From: Aneurinibacillus tyrosinisolvens | Lineage (GTDB): Bacteria > Bacillota > Bacilli > Aneurinibacillales > Aneurinibacillaceae | DNA length: 64,000 bases | Direction of reading: 5' to 3' | Assembly: GCF_001015055.1 (NCBI RefSeq) | Contig: NZ_BBWZ01000003.1 | Location: 202,091-266,090 of the forward strand | Shown: positions 7,512 to 16,855 of the stretch, piece after piece | How positions within the stretch are numbered: position 1 is the stretch's first letter | Layout of the letters: each line of letters opens with the position of its first letter | Position numbers and translations under genes: made by a program | The notes under the pieces: generated by a model | What the model saw: only the letters and a program-made list of their open reading frames with translations | The model's database searches: none | Told to the model about the DNA's origin: nothing

Positions 7512-8918
7512 ATGGACATTAGAAAATCAACAGAGGAAATCGTTCAAGCTGTCGGGGGGAAGGAAAACGTCGCAGCTGCTACGCACTGTATTACAAGATT
7601 ACGGCTAGCATTAAGGGATGAAAGCAAAGTAGATAAGGCAGCACTTGAGAACATCGACATTGTAAAAGGGTCTTTTTCAGCGAACGGCCAGTTCCAGGTT
7701 GTCGTAGGCCCGGAACTCGTTGACAAAGCCTACATGCAATTTGTCGATATTACCGAGCTGGGACACGCCACGAAGCAGGATGTGAAAAACGAGGCGGATC
7801 AAAACCTGAACCCGATTCAGCGTGCCGTTAAAGCGCTCGCGGACATCTTCATTCCGATTCTGCCGGCCATCGTAACAGCCGGTTTGCTTATGGGGATTAA
7901 CAACGTTTTAACGGGCCCGGGCATTTTTTACACCGGAAAATCATTGGTTGATGTCCACCCGAACTGGAGGGACTTTGCCGACATTATTAACCTTATCGCG
8001 AATACTTCCTTTACTTTCCTGCCCGGATTAATTGGCTGGTCCGCCGTGAAGAAGTTCGGCGGCAGTGAGCTGTTAGGGATCGTTCTTGGTTTAATGCTGA
8101 TCCACCCGTCTTTGTTAAATGCATGGACATATGCAGACGCGTTAAGCAAAAACGCGGTACCGTATTGGAACCTGTTCGGATATAACGTTGCTAAGATAGG
8201 GTATCAGGGCCAGGTTCTGCCTGTCCTCATCGCTTCCTACGTCCTTGCCAAAATAGAAGTTGCGCTGAGCAGGCGGATTCCGGAATCGTTTAAAATGCTA
8301 ACGGTGGCTCCGATTGCCCTTCTTGTTACTGGGTTTCTCGCTTTCATTCTTATCGGGCCGGTTACTTTCGGGATCGCAAATGCGGTTACCCGCGCCTTCG
8401 TAGGTATATTTAATAGTTACGCTGCGCTGGGTGGTTTAATTTATGGAGCACTGTACGCGCCCCTCGTCATTACAGGGCTGCACCATACCTTCCTGGCAGT
8501 GGACTTTCAGCTTATCTCAAGCATTGGCGGCACGTTCCTGTGGCCGATTGTAGCGCTGTCTAACATCGCCCAGGGTTCCTCTGCTTTAGCGATGATGCTT
8601 GTATCGAAGGATGAAAAGGTAAGAGGCCTTTCGCTTACCTCCGCGATTTCAGCTTATTTAGGGATTACCGAACCTGCTATGTTCGGCGTGAACTTGCGAT
8701 TTAGGTATCCGTTTTATGCAGCGATTACCGGTTCTGCCATTGCGGCGATTTTTATTACGGTAAATAAGGTCATCGCCCCTTCAGTCGGGGTAGGAGGACT
8801 TCCGGCGTTCCTCTCCATTATTCCGCAGAAGTGGGGGCCTTTCTTTATTGGGATGGCGATTGCTATTGTCGTTCCGTTCATACTGACTTATGTGATGGGA
8901 AAAGTGAAAAGAAAATAA
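7512..8918 (+). CDS. treP: PTS trehalose-type EIIBC permease
   Basis: A 468-residue PTS permease with an N-terminal IIB domain (residues 1-85) and a C-terminal IIC membrane domain. The phosphorylated cysteine is in AAATHCITRLRLALRD (about residue 27). The IIC domain begins after NPIQRAVKALADIFIPILPA and contains GLHHTFLAVDFQL and GITEPAMFGVNLR, the Glc-family sugar-binding loop. The length agrees with TreP (about 470 residues), and the next gene encodes a phospho-trehalase, so trehalose imported as trehalose-6-phosphate is the likely substrate. It lacks IIA, which is supplied by the preceding (frameshifted) gene. The ATG at 7512 follows GGAGG at 7500-7504. Sucrose or another glucoside is the alternative substrate. 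Confidence 0.85.
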   Translation: MDIRKSTEEIVQAVGGKENVAAATHCITRLRLALRDESKVDKAALENIDIVKGSFSANGQFQVVVGPELVDKAYMQFVDITELGHATKQDVKNEADQNLNPIQRAVKALADIFIPILPAIVTAGLLMGINNVLTGPGIFYTGKSLVDVHPNWRDFADIINLIANTSFTFLPGLIGWSAVKKFGGSELLGIVLGLMLIHPSLLNAWTYADALSKNAVPYWNLFGYNVAKIGYQGQVLPVLIASYVLAKIEVALSRRIPESFKMLTVAPIALLVTGFLAFILIGPVTFGIANAVTRAFVGIFNSYAALGGLIYGALYAPLVITGLHHTFLAVDFQLISSIGGTFLWPIVALSNIAQGSSALAMMLVSKDEKVRGLSLTSAISAYLGITEPAMFGVNLRFRYPFYAAITGSAIAAIFITVNKVIAPSVGVGGLPAFLSIIPQKWGPFFIGMAIAIVVPFILTYVMGKVKRK

Positions 8919-8936
8919 CCGGTAAGGAGACGGGAC

Positions 8937-10625
8937 ATGGAAGAACCGTGGTGGAAAAAATCAACCGTATATCAGATTTATCCGAAGAGCTTTAACGACA
9001 CAACAGGTACGGGCGTCGGCGATTTGGAGGGAATCATTCAGAAATTAGATTATATAAAAGAACTCGGAACGGACGTAATATGGTTAACTCCTATCTATTC
9101 ATCTCCGCAGCGGGACAATGGATATGACATTAGCGATTACTACAGCATTTATAAAGAATACGGCACAATGGAAGACTTCGACAGGCTGCTGGAAGAGGCG
9201 CACAGACGCGAGATAAAAATCATTATGGATATTGTTGTCAACCACACCTCAACGGAGCATGGCTGGTTTAAAAATGCCCGGCAGTCCCGGGCAAACAAGT
9301 ACAGGGAATTTTACATATGGAAGGACGGCAAAGAAGGGCGCGAACCGAACAACTGGGAATCGAAATTCGGCGGTTCTGCCTGGCGATATGATGAAGAAAC
9401 AAGCCAGTACTATTTGCACCTCTTCGACGTCACACAGGCAGATTTGAACTGGGAAAATGAAGAGGTGCGCAAAGCTGTCTATGAGATGATGCACTTCTGG
9501 TTCAAAAAAGGAGTCGATGGATTCCGATTGGATGTCATCAATTTAATTTCCAAGAATCAGGAATTTCCGAACGATGAAAACCCACTGCCGACACAGAGCG
9601 GGAAGAAGTTTTATACGGACGGCCCGAGGGTCCATGAATTTATTCACGAGATGAACCGGGAAGTGTTTTCGAAATATGACAGCATGACCGTCGGCGAAAT
9701 GTCGTCCACAACGATTGAGAATTGTATCAAGTATACGAACCCGGAACGGAATGAGTTAAGCATGACGTTTAATTTTCACCATTTAAAGGTGGATTATCCG
9801 AACGGGGAGAAGTGGGCTGTCGCCAATTTTGACTTCTATGCCTTAAAACGAATCCTCTCTGAATGGCAGGCAGAAATGCATAAGGGGAAAGGGTGGAACG
9901 CCCTGTTCTGGTGCAACCACGACCAGCCGAGAGTTGTCACGAGATACGGTGATGATAGGACGTACCACAAGGAATCAGCAAAGATGCTGGCAACCGTCAT
10001 CCATATGATGCAGGGCACGCCGTATGTTTATCAGGGTGAGGAAATCGGGATGACAGACCCGAAATTCGGCTATATCGACCAGTTCCGTGATGTGGAAACG
10101 CTCAACATTTATGACCTGAAGAAAAGGGAAGGCATGAGCGAAGAAGATATTATGGAAATTATCAGGCGGAAATCACGGGACAATTCCCGGACACCGGTTC
10201 AGTGGGACGCAAGCGTAAACGCCGGCTTCTCCACCGGGACCCCATGGATCGATGTAGCACCCAATTACGAGCAGATAAACGTACAAAAAGCGCTGCAGGA
10301 GCCGGATTCGGTTTTTTACCATTATCAAAAATTAATCAGGCTCCGAAAAGAACTTGCCATCATTACGACCGGAGACTACCAGCTGCTCCTGGAAAACCAC
10401 CCGGCCATCTTTGCTTATAAGCGAGGAGGCAACGATGAATCGCTGCTCGTGATAAACAATTTCTACGGCGAACATACACGGTTTGAATTGCCGGAAGAGG
10501 CGGGGTTGAACGGATACCAGGGTGAAGTGTTGATTTCTAATTACACTGACTCTCCGGCCGATTATGCAACAATCGAGCTTCGGCCATATGAATCTATTGT
10601 GTATTATTTAAAGAAACAACTGTAA
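8937..10625 (+). CDS. treA: Alpha,alpha-phosphotrehalase (trehalose-6-phosphate hydrolase)
   Basis: A 562-residue cytoplasmic GH13 enzyme that splits trehalose-6-phosphate into glucose and glucose-6-phosphate. It starts EEPWWKKSTVYQIYPKSFND, as in Bacillus TreA. Conserved GH13 regions are DIVVNHTS, GFRLDVIN (nucleophile Asp), VGEMSS (acid/base Glu) and NHDQPR (Asp). The family-distinguishing region V reads QADLNW, as in phospho-trehalases, rather than the QPDLN of oligo-1,6-glucosidases. It is 18 bases downstream of the EIIBC gene with AAGGAG in the gap, so it is co-transcribed. No TreR-type regulator is present in the window. Confidence 0.92.
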   Translation: MEEPWWKKSTVYQIYPKSFNDTTGTGVGDLEGIIQKLDYIKELGTDVIWLTPIYSSPQRDNGYDISDYYSIYKEYGTMEDFDRLLEEAHRREIKIIMDIVVNHTSTEHGWFKNARQSRANKYREFYIWKDGKEGREPNNWESKFGGSAWRYDEETSQYYLHLFDVTQADLNWENEEVRKAVYEMMHFWFKKGVDGFRLDVINLISKNQEFPNDENPLPTQSGKKFYTDGPRVHEFIHEMNREVFSKYDSMTVGEMSSTTIENCIKYTNPERNELSMTFNFHHLKVDYPNGEKWAVANFDFYALKRILSEWQAEMHKGKGWNALFWCNHDQPRVVTRYGDDRTYHKESAKMLATVIHMMQGTPYVYQGEEIGMTDPKFGYIDQFRDVETLNIYDLKKREGMSEEDIMEIIRRKSRDNSRTPVQWDASVNAGFSTGTPWIDVAPNYEQINVQKALQEPDSVFYHYQKLIRLRKELAIITTGDYQLLLENHPAIFAYKRGGNDESLLVINNFYGEHTRFELPEEAGLNGYQGEVLISNYTDSPADYATIELRPYESIVYYLKKQL

Positions 10626-10663
10626 TTTATTTGTTTGCTATAGAGGTTTCAATCATGTGGTCC

Positions 10664-10696
10664 AGCAGCCGGGAGAAAGAAATCCCGGCTGCTTTT
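10664..10696 (+). terminator. Terminator of the trehalose operon
   Basis: A perfect 11-bp stem, AGCAGCCGGGA (10664-10674) and TCCCGGCTGCT (10683-10693), with an 8-base loop, ending in TTTT. Confidence 0.9.
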
Positions 10697-10757
10697 CGTG
10701 TAAACTAAATTTTCTCATTAAAGCCATATTTTTATCGTAAATTTGCATGAAATATTG

Positions 10758-10784
10758 TTTACACATAAAGTATTATTGTGTAGA
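10758..10784 (+). promoter_or_regulatory. Inverted repeat upstream of permease-formamidase operon
   Basis: TTTACACA (10758-10765) and TGTGTAGA (10777-10784) form an inverted repeat matching at 7 of 8 positions with an 11-base spacer. It lies about 180 bases before the permease gene, in the region where the promoter should be. It could bind a dimeric repressor; no cognate regulator is adjacent. Confidence 0.4.
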
Positions 10785-10849
10785 CTATTAACACCAACAA
10801 ATCAGTGGAACCTAGTTTTCAGAATTTTGAAGAACCATGTTTGCAAAGA

Positions 10850-10945
10850 ATGCGAGAGATAGTAGAGCAGATGAATGTATATGCGGTATGTAAAAACAAT
10901 GCTATGCTCGTTGAATTTATTGAAAATACGAAAGAATTGATGTAA
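10850..10945 (+). other. Possible small ORF or gene remnant (31 codons)
   Basis: The 338-base gap 10626-10963 contains, after the terminator and inverted repeat, an open frame reading MREIVEQMNVYAVCKNNAML and ending in ENTKELM. The open frame extends upstream to a stop at 10781 without a good start or ribosome binding site. Its amino-acid composition looks protein-like, so it could be a fragment of a regulator upstream of the permease. Expression is doubtful. Confidence 0.2.
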
Positions 10946-10963
10946 TAGAAAGAAGAGGTAACT

Positions 10964-12385
10964 ATGTCAAAAGCAAATGCACATCTGGAAACAGGTAGAA
11001 TTCAATCCCCGGCTGAAGCCAAACGGCATACAGCTGACGGGGCAGGGGGGTATAAGCAAGAACTCAATCGAACCCTAACGTTCAAGGATCTTCTCATATA
11101 CGGTATGGTGTTTATGGTTCCTGTAGCGCCAATGAGTGTATATGGGCTCGTTTCCCAGCAGAGTTTTGGAATGGTTCCGCTTGTTTATCTTGTCGGTATT
11201 ATTGCGATGGTATTTACGGCGTTAAGCTATAGCAGGATGAGCAAAGAGTTTCCTGTCGCAGGTTCAGTATATTCGTACGTGCAGCGTGGGCTAAATGCAC
11301 ACGTCGGATTTGTTTCCGGTTGGATGATTCTTGTTGACTATATTCTTGCTCCGGCCCTTCTTTATGCGTTTTCCGGTATGTGGATGAACATGATTTTTCC
11401 GAGCGTCCCAACCTTTATATGGGTTCTATTGTTTGTTAGTTTTAATACGCTTGTTAATGCGCGTGGAGTTACGCTTGCGGCAAGAACCAACTTTATTCTT
11501 CTAGGAATTGAAATTTTAGCCTTGCTCGTATTTATTGGATTTGGAATTAAATTCGTATTTGTTGACGGTCTGGGAGTTGGTGGATTTTCTCTTGCCCCTT
11601 TATACCAGCCGGAGCACCTTAACCTTGGATTTATCGCTACTGCTACATCAATTGCGGTTTTAAGTTTCCTTGGTTTTGATGGGATTAGTACGCTTGCTGA
11701 AGAAACAAAAAATCCGCAGCGTACCGTCGGAAGGGCAACCGTTGCTGCCCTCGTTATTTTAGGATTAATTTTTATGGTGGAGACGTACATCGCAGCATTA
11801 ATTCACCCTCAGTACAAGGGATTAAATCCGGATATGGGCTTTTTTGATATTGCCAGAGAAGCTGGCGGGCCTGTTCTTTACTACTCATTAATTATTGTAA
11901 ACGTAGTAGCGGCTGGTATTGCAAATGCGCTTGCGGCTCAATCCGCTATTTCGAGAATTCTTTATTCTATGAGCCGGGACAAACTGCTTCCTTTCTCAGG
12001 ATTTTTGGGTAAAATTCATCCTAAATATCAAACACCGTTCAATGCAACGCTTTTTGTTGGCGCGATTTCCATTATTGTCAGCTTGACGCTGTCAATTGAA
12101 ACCATTATCAAGTTCGTAAACTTTGGGGCACTCACTTCCTTTATGGTGCTTAATCTTACTGTGTTTGTTTATTTCTTCTTAAAGAAGAAAGAGCGCGGTA
12201 TACAAGCGGTAATTAAATATATTGTTTTACCTTTGCTCGGATTCATCATCATCGCCTATGTTTGGTCCGGTTTTGATAAGATGACTTTTATTGCTGGATT
12301 CAGCTGGATGGCCCTTGGAATTATCGTAGGGGCAATTAAATCGAAAGGCTATAAAGAAGTACCTGCAGTATTAAAGGATATGTAA
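10964..12385 (+). CDS. APC-family permease, probable amide or amino acid importer
   Basis: A 473-residue membrane transporter of the amino acid-polyamine-organocation superfamily with about 12 transmembrane helices. A hydrophilic N-terminus of about 45 residues precedes the typical TM1 LLIYGMVFMVPVAPMSVYGL. TM6 contains the conserved SFLGFDGISTLAEETKNPQR (about residues 235-255), the substrate-gate and cytosolic-loop signature of the family. The ATG at 10964 follows AGAAGAGG. The formamidase/acetamidase gene begins 36 bases after its stop, which points to an amide, amine or small amino acid as substrate; that assignment is inferred from context only. Confidence 0.85.
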   Translation: MSKANAHLETGRIQSPAEAKRHTADGAGGYKQELNRTLTFKDLLIYGMVFMVPVAPMSVYGLVSQQSFGMVPLVYLVGIIAMVFTALSYSRMSKEFPVAGSVYSYVQRGLNAHVGFVSGWMILVDYILAPALLYAFSGMWMNMIFPSVPTFIWVLLFVSFNTLVNARGVTLAARTNFILLGIEILALLVFIGFGIKFVFVDGLGVGGFSLAPLYQPEHLNLGFIATATSIAVLSFLGFDGISTLAEETKNPQRTVGRATVAALVILGLIFMVETYIAALIHPQYKGLNPDMGFFDIAREAGGPVLYYSLIIVNVVAAGIANALAAQSAISRILYSMSRDKLLPFSGFLGKIHPKYQTPFNATLFVGAISIIVSLTLSIETIIKFVNFGALTSFMVLNLTVFVYFFLKKKERGIQAVIKYIVLPLLGFIIIAYVWSGFDKMTFIAGFSWMALGIIVGAIKSKGYKEVPAVLKDM

Positions 12386-12421
12386 TGGTAAAATAGTAAA
12401 AAAGAAAGCAGGAGGTAGCAC

Positions 12422-13312
12422 ATGTATCGAATTAATAAACAAGATGCCATTTATGCAATGTCTCCGGAAAACAAGCCTGTATTAACTGTTCTATCCGGAA
12501 GTACTGTCGTTTTTGAGACGTGCGATTGTTTCGAGGATCAAATCAGAACAGCAGACACCGACTTCGGTGAATTGGACTGGAATCGGATTAATCCAGCGAC
12601 AGGCCCTGTTTATGTTGAAGGAGCAGAACCAGGGGATATGCTTGCAGTTCACATTCAAAAGATCGATATCGCCGAACAGGGCGTGATGGTTACCGGGCCT
12701 GGCCTTGGCGTAGCAGGCGCTGAATTTACCGAGAACGTTATCCGGATGATCCCAGTCCAGGATGGCCATGCGGTTCTGTCTGATTCACTAAGAATTCCGA
12801 TAAACCCGATGATAGGAGTCATTGGCACTGCACCTGCCGAGGAAAGCATTTCCTGTGGTACGCCGGGCGATCATGGCGGCAATATGGATTGTAAGCAAAT
12901 CCGGGAAGGCTCGACTTTATTTCTGCCGGTCAATGTTCCAGGCGCGCTCTTCGCGCTCGGAGACCTGCATGCAGCAATGGCAGACGGCGAAGTGGCGGTG
13001 TGCGGTGTTGAGATTCCAGGTGAGGTGACAGTAAAGATCGATGTAGTGAAGGGGGAGAAATGGCCGCTCCCAATGATTATCAATGAGGAGCATATCATTA
13101 CGGTCGCTTCCGAGGTGGAACTGGATAAAGCAGCAGATCGGGCGGTTGTGAATATGGTTCACTTCCTGAACGAAGAAGCTGGGATGGATAAAGCGGAGGC
13201 AACATTCCTGCTTTCTCTCGCCGGCGATGTGCGAATTTGCCAGATTGTTGACCCGCTTAAAACTGCGCGTGTGGAACTGCCAAGAAAATATATAAATTCA
13301 AGAATACTGTAA
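12422..13312 (+). CDS. Acetamidase/formamidase family protein
   Basis: A 296-residue enzyme of the FmdA/AmdA family, which hydrolyses formamide or acetamide to ammonia and the acid. Recognisable segments are VYVEGAEPGDMLAVHIQKI (about 60-80), CGTPGDHGGNMDCKQIREG (about 143-161) and ALGDLHAAMADGEVAVCGVE (about 180-199), the family's conserved His/Asp-containing core. The length matches the short bacterial form. The ATG at 12422 follows AGGAGG. It forms a two-gene operon with the permease upstream and ends at a strong terminator. The exact amide substrate is not determinable from sequence. Confidence 0.88.
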   Translation: MYRINKQDAIYAMSPENKPVLTVLSGSTVVFETCDCFEDQIRTADTDFGELDWNRINPATGPVYVEGAEPGDMLAVHIQKIDIAEQGVMVTGPGLGVAGAEFTENVIRMIPVQDGHAVLSDSLRIPINPMIGVIGTAPAEESISCGTPGDHGGNMDCKQIREGSTLFLPVNVPGALFALGDLHAAMADGEVAVCGVEIPGEVTVKIDVVKGEKWPLPMIINEEHIITVASEVELDKAADRAVVNMVHFLNEEAGMDKAEATFLLSLAGDVRICQIVDPLKTARVELPRKYINSRIL

Positions 13313-13320
13313 CAAACCAA

Positions 13321-13362
13321 ATCAGCTACCTTGAGGGTGCCCTTAAGGTAGCTGATTTTTTT
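13321..13362 (+). terminator. Terminator after the formamidase gene
   Basis: Long arms of about 17 bases (13321-13337 and 13340-13356), ATCAGCTACC pairing with GGTAGCTGAT, are followed by a run of seven T. Confidence 0.9.
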
Positions 13363-13398
13363 ATGCTTTAAATTTGCTTTGAAGCAGGATGAACAAGG

Positions 13399-15162
13399 TT
13401 AAGACGGTGAAACTGTAATTTGCTGCGAACTGTTGGCCGGAATCGTGATTTGGACTTCCATAGCCTGTTTGTCGCCTTGCGTTTCTGTCTGATAAAGAGA
13501 GCCGCCTGTCGTTTTATAAACCCCTTTTTCCATATAAAATGGAACGTATAAAGTAACCGGGCGGTTTAAGCGGTTGTAAATAACAGCGGTTTGTGAAGCA
13601 GCAGTTCCGTCATTAGGAGAAGCATACTGTACCTCAAATGACATGACACCGCCGGCCGTATCGCCATTCTGATAAACAGGAAGCGAACGGTCAGGATTCT
13701 CGTATACATAAGAAGAATCAAGCTTGCCATTATTCATCTGGAAAATTCGATATCCTATCCACGGTTTACCGGTTAATTCAACCGAAGTCGTCGTAGAATA
13801 CAAAATCCCGTCCTGCTGGGTAATATTATCAACATGCGTATGTCCATGCAGGCCAAGCTGCACATGATACTGTTTCATTAAATTGATAATCTCCTGCGCA
13901 CCTTCCCCATGCCACAGTTGATCGTATTTCGTTCCGAGTTTCTCACCCAGTATCAGGTTTGCAGGTGTCTGCGGATTGTGCTGGCGATCATATTCTTTCC
14001 AGTACTGCTGCACTTCCGGATCGCTCTGCGGCCACATATCACGATCGCGGAAGAGCGGGTTATTGTGGGCTAACAGGCCATGTAACTGTCCTGCCTGGGC
14101 AGTTGCCGCGTTTTTAGCCAGATCGTCCTTCATCCACTGCAGTTGTTCATTTAACACTTGTCCGCCCCATGTCGGTACAGACACCGTGCCGTTTCCGCTG
14201 CGGTCGATTTTGTTCCAGTCAAATGAATTAAGGCCAATAAAATGAGCGTACGGTCCATAATTGAATGAAAAATAAAGCGGTCCAAAATAATCGTTCCAGT
14301 ATTTCAATCCATCTGTTAGCGTAAGATCCTGCGCGTATCCGTCATGATTACCTGGTACGATATAGACCGGCACATTAAGCTGTTTCAGCATCCTGTACAC
14401 TTCTTCATATTCATATGCATACTCTTTCGGATTCATTTGCCCGAATACTAAATCTCCGGTGAGGGCAACAAAATCCGGTTTAAGCAAATTAACTTCACGA
14501 ATGGCTTTTTGCAGATACAGCCATCGCTTATTCGGATCAGGATTCCAGAAACCGGCTTCCTCAGCGTTTGTCGGATCACTTATGTTGCGCGGGGAAGCGA
14601 CATGAATATCGGTAAGGTGAAGAAAGGAAAAATTCTTTTTGAAACTCTTTACCACTTTTACTGCATGGGCCTGGCTATCTGTTACTGCCGAACCGCCAGC
14701 GGTATATGTAACCTTAAGATCGTAAAGCGCCTCCGGTATATTTGAAGGGACTTTCACTGTTACGTCATAAATGGAGCCGTCTTTTTTCCAGTAGGAAGTA
14801 CCTGGTTTTGCCGAAACAAAAGGAAGGACATATTCATTTTTTACCGGGGATTGCTCCAGGCTGTCCAGGCTGATTTGCCATCCGCCTGGAGACTTGCCCT
14901 GTGTATCTACTTTAATGGTAAGGTTTGTCCCCTGCTTTTGAATGGCAGGTGTTGATAGAAGAGGATAAATGATGTGATCGACTTTTTTGCCCGGGGTAAA
15001 TGAGGGCTGGAACTGTGAATAGTGAGTAGTATTTCCAATTCCTCCATCTTGCGGGTCTAAGACAGCACCATACGCCGCTTGAGGCAAAAAAACGAGAAAA
15101 GCCAGGAACGAAAGGACTAAGAAACGTACATGCTTAAAAAGAAATACATTCTGAATGTGCAC
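13399..15162 (-). CDS. Secreted calcineurin-like metallophosphoesterase
   Basis: A 587-residue exported protein with a Sec signal peptide (LVLSFLAFLVFLPQAAYGAV, cleavage near residue 33). About residues 35-170 form an unassigned, beta-rich N-terminal domain. The catalytic domain has all dimetal motifs in order: LHLTDIHVASP, ALTGDLVFG, VPGNHDGYA, LLAHNNPLF and LGLHGHTHVDN. A C-terminal domain of about 100 residues follows. It probably hydrolyses phosphoesters outside the cell; the substrate is unknown. Start is GTG at 15162, about nine bases after AAAGGGTGA. It is monocistronic. Confidence 0.85.
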   Translation of the reverse strand: MHIQNVFLFKHVRFLVLSFLAFLVFLPQAAYGAVLDPQDGGIGNTTHYSQFQPSFTPGKKVDHIIYPLLSTPAIQKQGTNLTIKVDTQGKSPGGWQISLDSLEQSPVKNEYVLPFVSAKPGTSYWKKDGSIYDVTVKVPSNIPEALYDLKVTYTAGGSAVTDSQAHAVKVVKSFKKNFSFLHLTDIHVASPRNISDPTNAEEAGFWNPDPNKRWLYLQKAIREVNLLKPDFVALTGDLVFGQMNPKEYAYEYEEVYRMLKQLNVPVYIVPGNHDGYAQDLTLTDGLKYWNDYFGPLYFSFNYGPYAHFIGLNSFDWNKIDRSGNGTVSVPTWGGQVLNEQLQWMKDDLAKNAATAQAGQLHGLLAHNNPLFRDRDMWPQSDPEVQQYWKEYDRQHNPQTPANLILGEKLGTKYDQLWHGEGAQEIINLMKQYHVQLGLHGHTHVDNITQQDGILYSTTTSVELTGKPWIGYRIFQMNNGKLDSSYVYENPDRSLPVYQNGDTAGGVMSFEVQYASPNDGTAASQTAVIYNRLNRPVTLYVPFYMEKGVYKTTGGSLYQTETQGDKQAMEVQITIPANSSQQITVSPS

Positions 15163-15460
15163 TGGTTATTCACCCTTTCTTTGCTGATACGTTCAGTGTA
15201 AAGGACTTTTATGGAGCACATATTAAATTTTAGTTAATATTTCTTTATCAGTTTTTAAGTGGGCGGACTCGCTTGTTGGAGAATGTTTGTTCTATTTATC
15301 GGCCAGACTGCTAAAATTCCCGATAGTTTGTGTTGTGCAAGAGCGCAAAAGGGCCGCTATTCCCAAGGCGGTTTTTTTGTATTATATTGAAAGAAATAAC
15401 ATAAAGTGTAGGGTGGGATTTTTTGTCTAAGCTCAGAATACAAAATAGGGGGGTTACTTT

Positions 15461-16267
15461 ATGCAAAATCAACTCGTCCACCAAAACGAGAAAAGCTACT
15501 TTGCTATTTCGGTTGTTATCAGCGTTATTATCTATCTTTTTCTTATCATCTCAATCGTAGGTATCTTTTATATTATCCTGGGGGCTCTTTTTAGTATTTT
15601 CTTTCATGGAATCATGATGGGCCACATACGCAATAATGGAGTGAAAATTACGAAGCAGCAGTTTGGCATAATCTATAACAGGGTCGAGTCATTATCCCGC
15701 CAGATGGGGATTCGCGAAGTGCCGGATATTTTTGTTGTTCAATCGGACGGAATGTTAAATGCATTTGCTACACGGCTGCTCGGAAGAAATTTCATTGTGC
15801 TGTACTCTGAAATCTTTGATTTAATTGAATCAAACGCGGAAGAGGAGTTAACATTCGTCATCGCTCATGAACTGGCGCATATCCAAAGAAGGCACATAAC
15901 AAAACACTGGTTAATCCTACCCGCTATGTGGATTCCTTTCCTCGGGAACGCATATTCCCGCGCCTGCGAATATACATGCGATCGGTTTGCCGCATACTAT
16001 ACCGGGAATCCGGAAGCAGCGATGAATGGTTTGACCTTGCTCGCGATCGGAAAAGTCCTGTATAAAAAGGTACACCGGGCGGAGTATTTGCAGCAGAGCA
16101 GAAGTGAGACGGGCTTCTTTACCTGGTTAAGCCACGTTCTCTCATCCCATCCGCCGCTGCCATTAAGAATACTGGAATTGGAACGCCTTACGAAATACCC
16201 GCAATTTTACACCTATGCACCTCTCGCTGATACTGCGATAGATGCACAGCCAGTATCAGGAATATGA
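15461..16267 (+). CDS. M48 family membrane metalloprotease, HtpX-like
   Basis: A 268-residue zinc protease. The N-terminal half is membrane anchored (hydrophobic SYFAISVVISVIIYLFLIIS and IVGIFYIILGALFSIFF). The catalytic HExxH is in FVIAHELAHIQRRH, and the third ligand Glu is in the downstream ACEYTCDRFAAYYTG, the usual E-x-x-x-D-R motif of M48. Such proteases degrade misfolded membrane proteins. The ATG at 15461 follows AGGGGGG. The gene overlaps the next one by 26 bases. The soluble catalytic domain faces the cytoplasm in HtpX; the same is assumed here. Confidence 0.85.
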   Translation: MQNQLVHQNEKSYFAISVVISVIIYLFLIISIVGIFYIILGALFSIFFHGIMMGHIRNNGVKITKQQFGIIYNRVESLSRQMGIREVPDIFVVQSDGMLNAFATRLLGRNFIVLYSEIFDLIESNAEEELTFVIAHELAHIQRRHITKHWLILPAMWIPFLGNAYSRACEYTCDRFAAYYTGNPEAAMNGLTLLAIGKVLYKKVHRAEYLQQSRSETGFFTWLSHVLSSHPPLPLRILELERLTKYPQFYTYAPLADTAIDAQPVSGI

Positions 16268-16808
16268 TACGAGGGGGGACGAAGGTGAAGATACCGAATT
16301 ACTACCTTACCTATGGGATAACCGCTACTATGGAATTGAGGATTATACAACGGTAACGGAGGAACAGGTTTTTGGGATTCCGGAATATCAAAATATGATG
16401 GATTTAATTGAAGTTTGCTTCGCAGAACTACAGGTGGTGTTGCCAAGTAAAAAAATTGGCGGCGTTTTCTACCATTTCACCGGGGAGCTTGAGCATGGAA
16501 TCACGTTTGCACACGCACTCGTAGAGTTGTGCGAGATGGGCTATTCGGACCTTTATCAAAAAGGCTTACCGCTCCATCGTTTGCAAATGCACCTGAACCG
16601 GCAGCGCCCGGAAGAGGTTATTCATGAGGCTATCATAGCGCCCGGATTTACCTCTATTCTTGATGCCCGGTATTGGAATAGGCCTTACAATGACCCACAT
16701 AGCATTAAGGTTCCCTTCTCAGCGATGAGCCTTCTCCGTTATTTGCCGGAAGAAGAGCGGTCCAAAGTGGAATTTAACGTATGTAAAATTCTCTGCCAGA
16801 ATAAGTGA
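16242..16808 (+). CDS. Hypothetical protein overlapping the M48 protease gene
   Basis: I do not recognise the family of this 188-residue protein. It is soluble and acidic at the N-terminus, and contains EEQVFGIPEYQNMMDLIEVC, GGVFYHFTGELEHGITFAHA and PFSAMSLLRYLPEEERSKVE. The first ATG (16242) lies inside the protease gene in another frame and has no ribosome binding site. A strong GAGGGGGG at 16271-16278 is followed by a GTG in the wrong frame only. Translation may depend on coupling to the protease gene. It ends before a terminator shared with the rhodanese gene. Confidence 0.65.
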   Translation: MHSQYQEYDTRGDEGEDTELLPYLWDNRYYGIEDYTTVTEEQVFGIPEYQNMMDLIEVCFAELQVVLPSKKIGGVFYHFTGELEHGITFAHALVELCEMGYSDLYQKGLPLHRLQMHLNRQRPEEVIHEAIIAPGFTSILDARYWNRPYNDPHSIKVPFSAMSLLRYLPEEERSKVEFNVCKILCQNK

Positions 16809-16829
16809 ATTTCTACGTGAGGGAGAGAA

Positions 16830-16855
16830 GACGCCGCAGAGTTAGGCGTCTTTTT
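16830..16855. terminator. Terminator between 16808 and rhodanese genes
   Basis: GACGCC (16830-16835) and GGCGTC (16845-16850) are followed by TTTTT. It lies between convergent genes, and the last codons of the rhodanese gene form its right arm. Confidence 0.7.
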
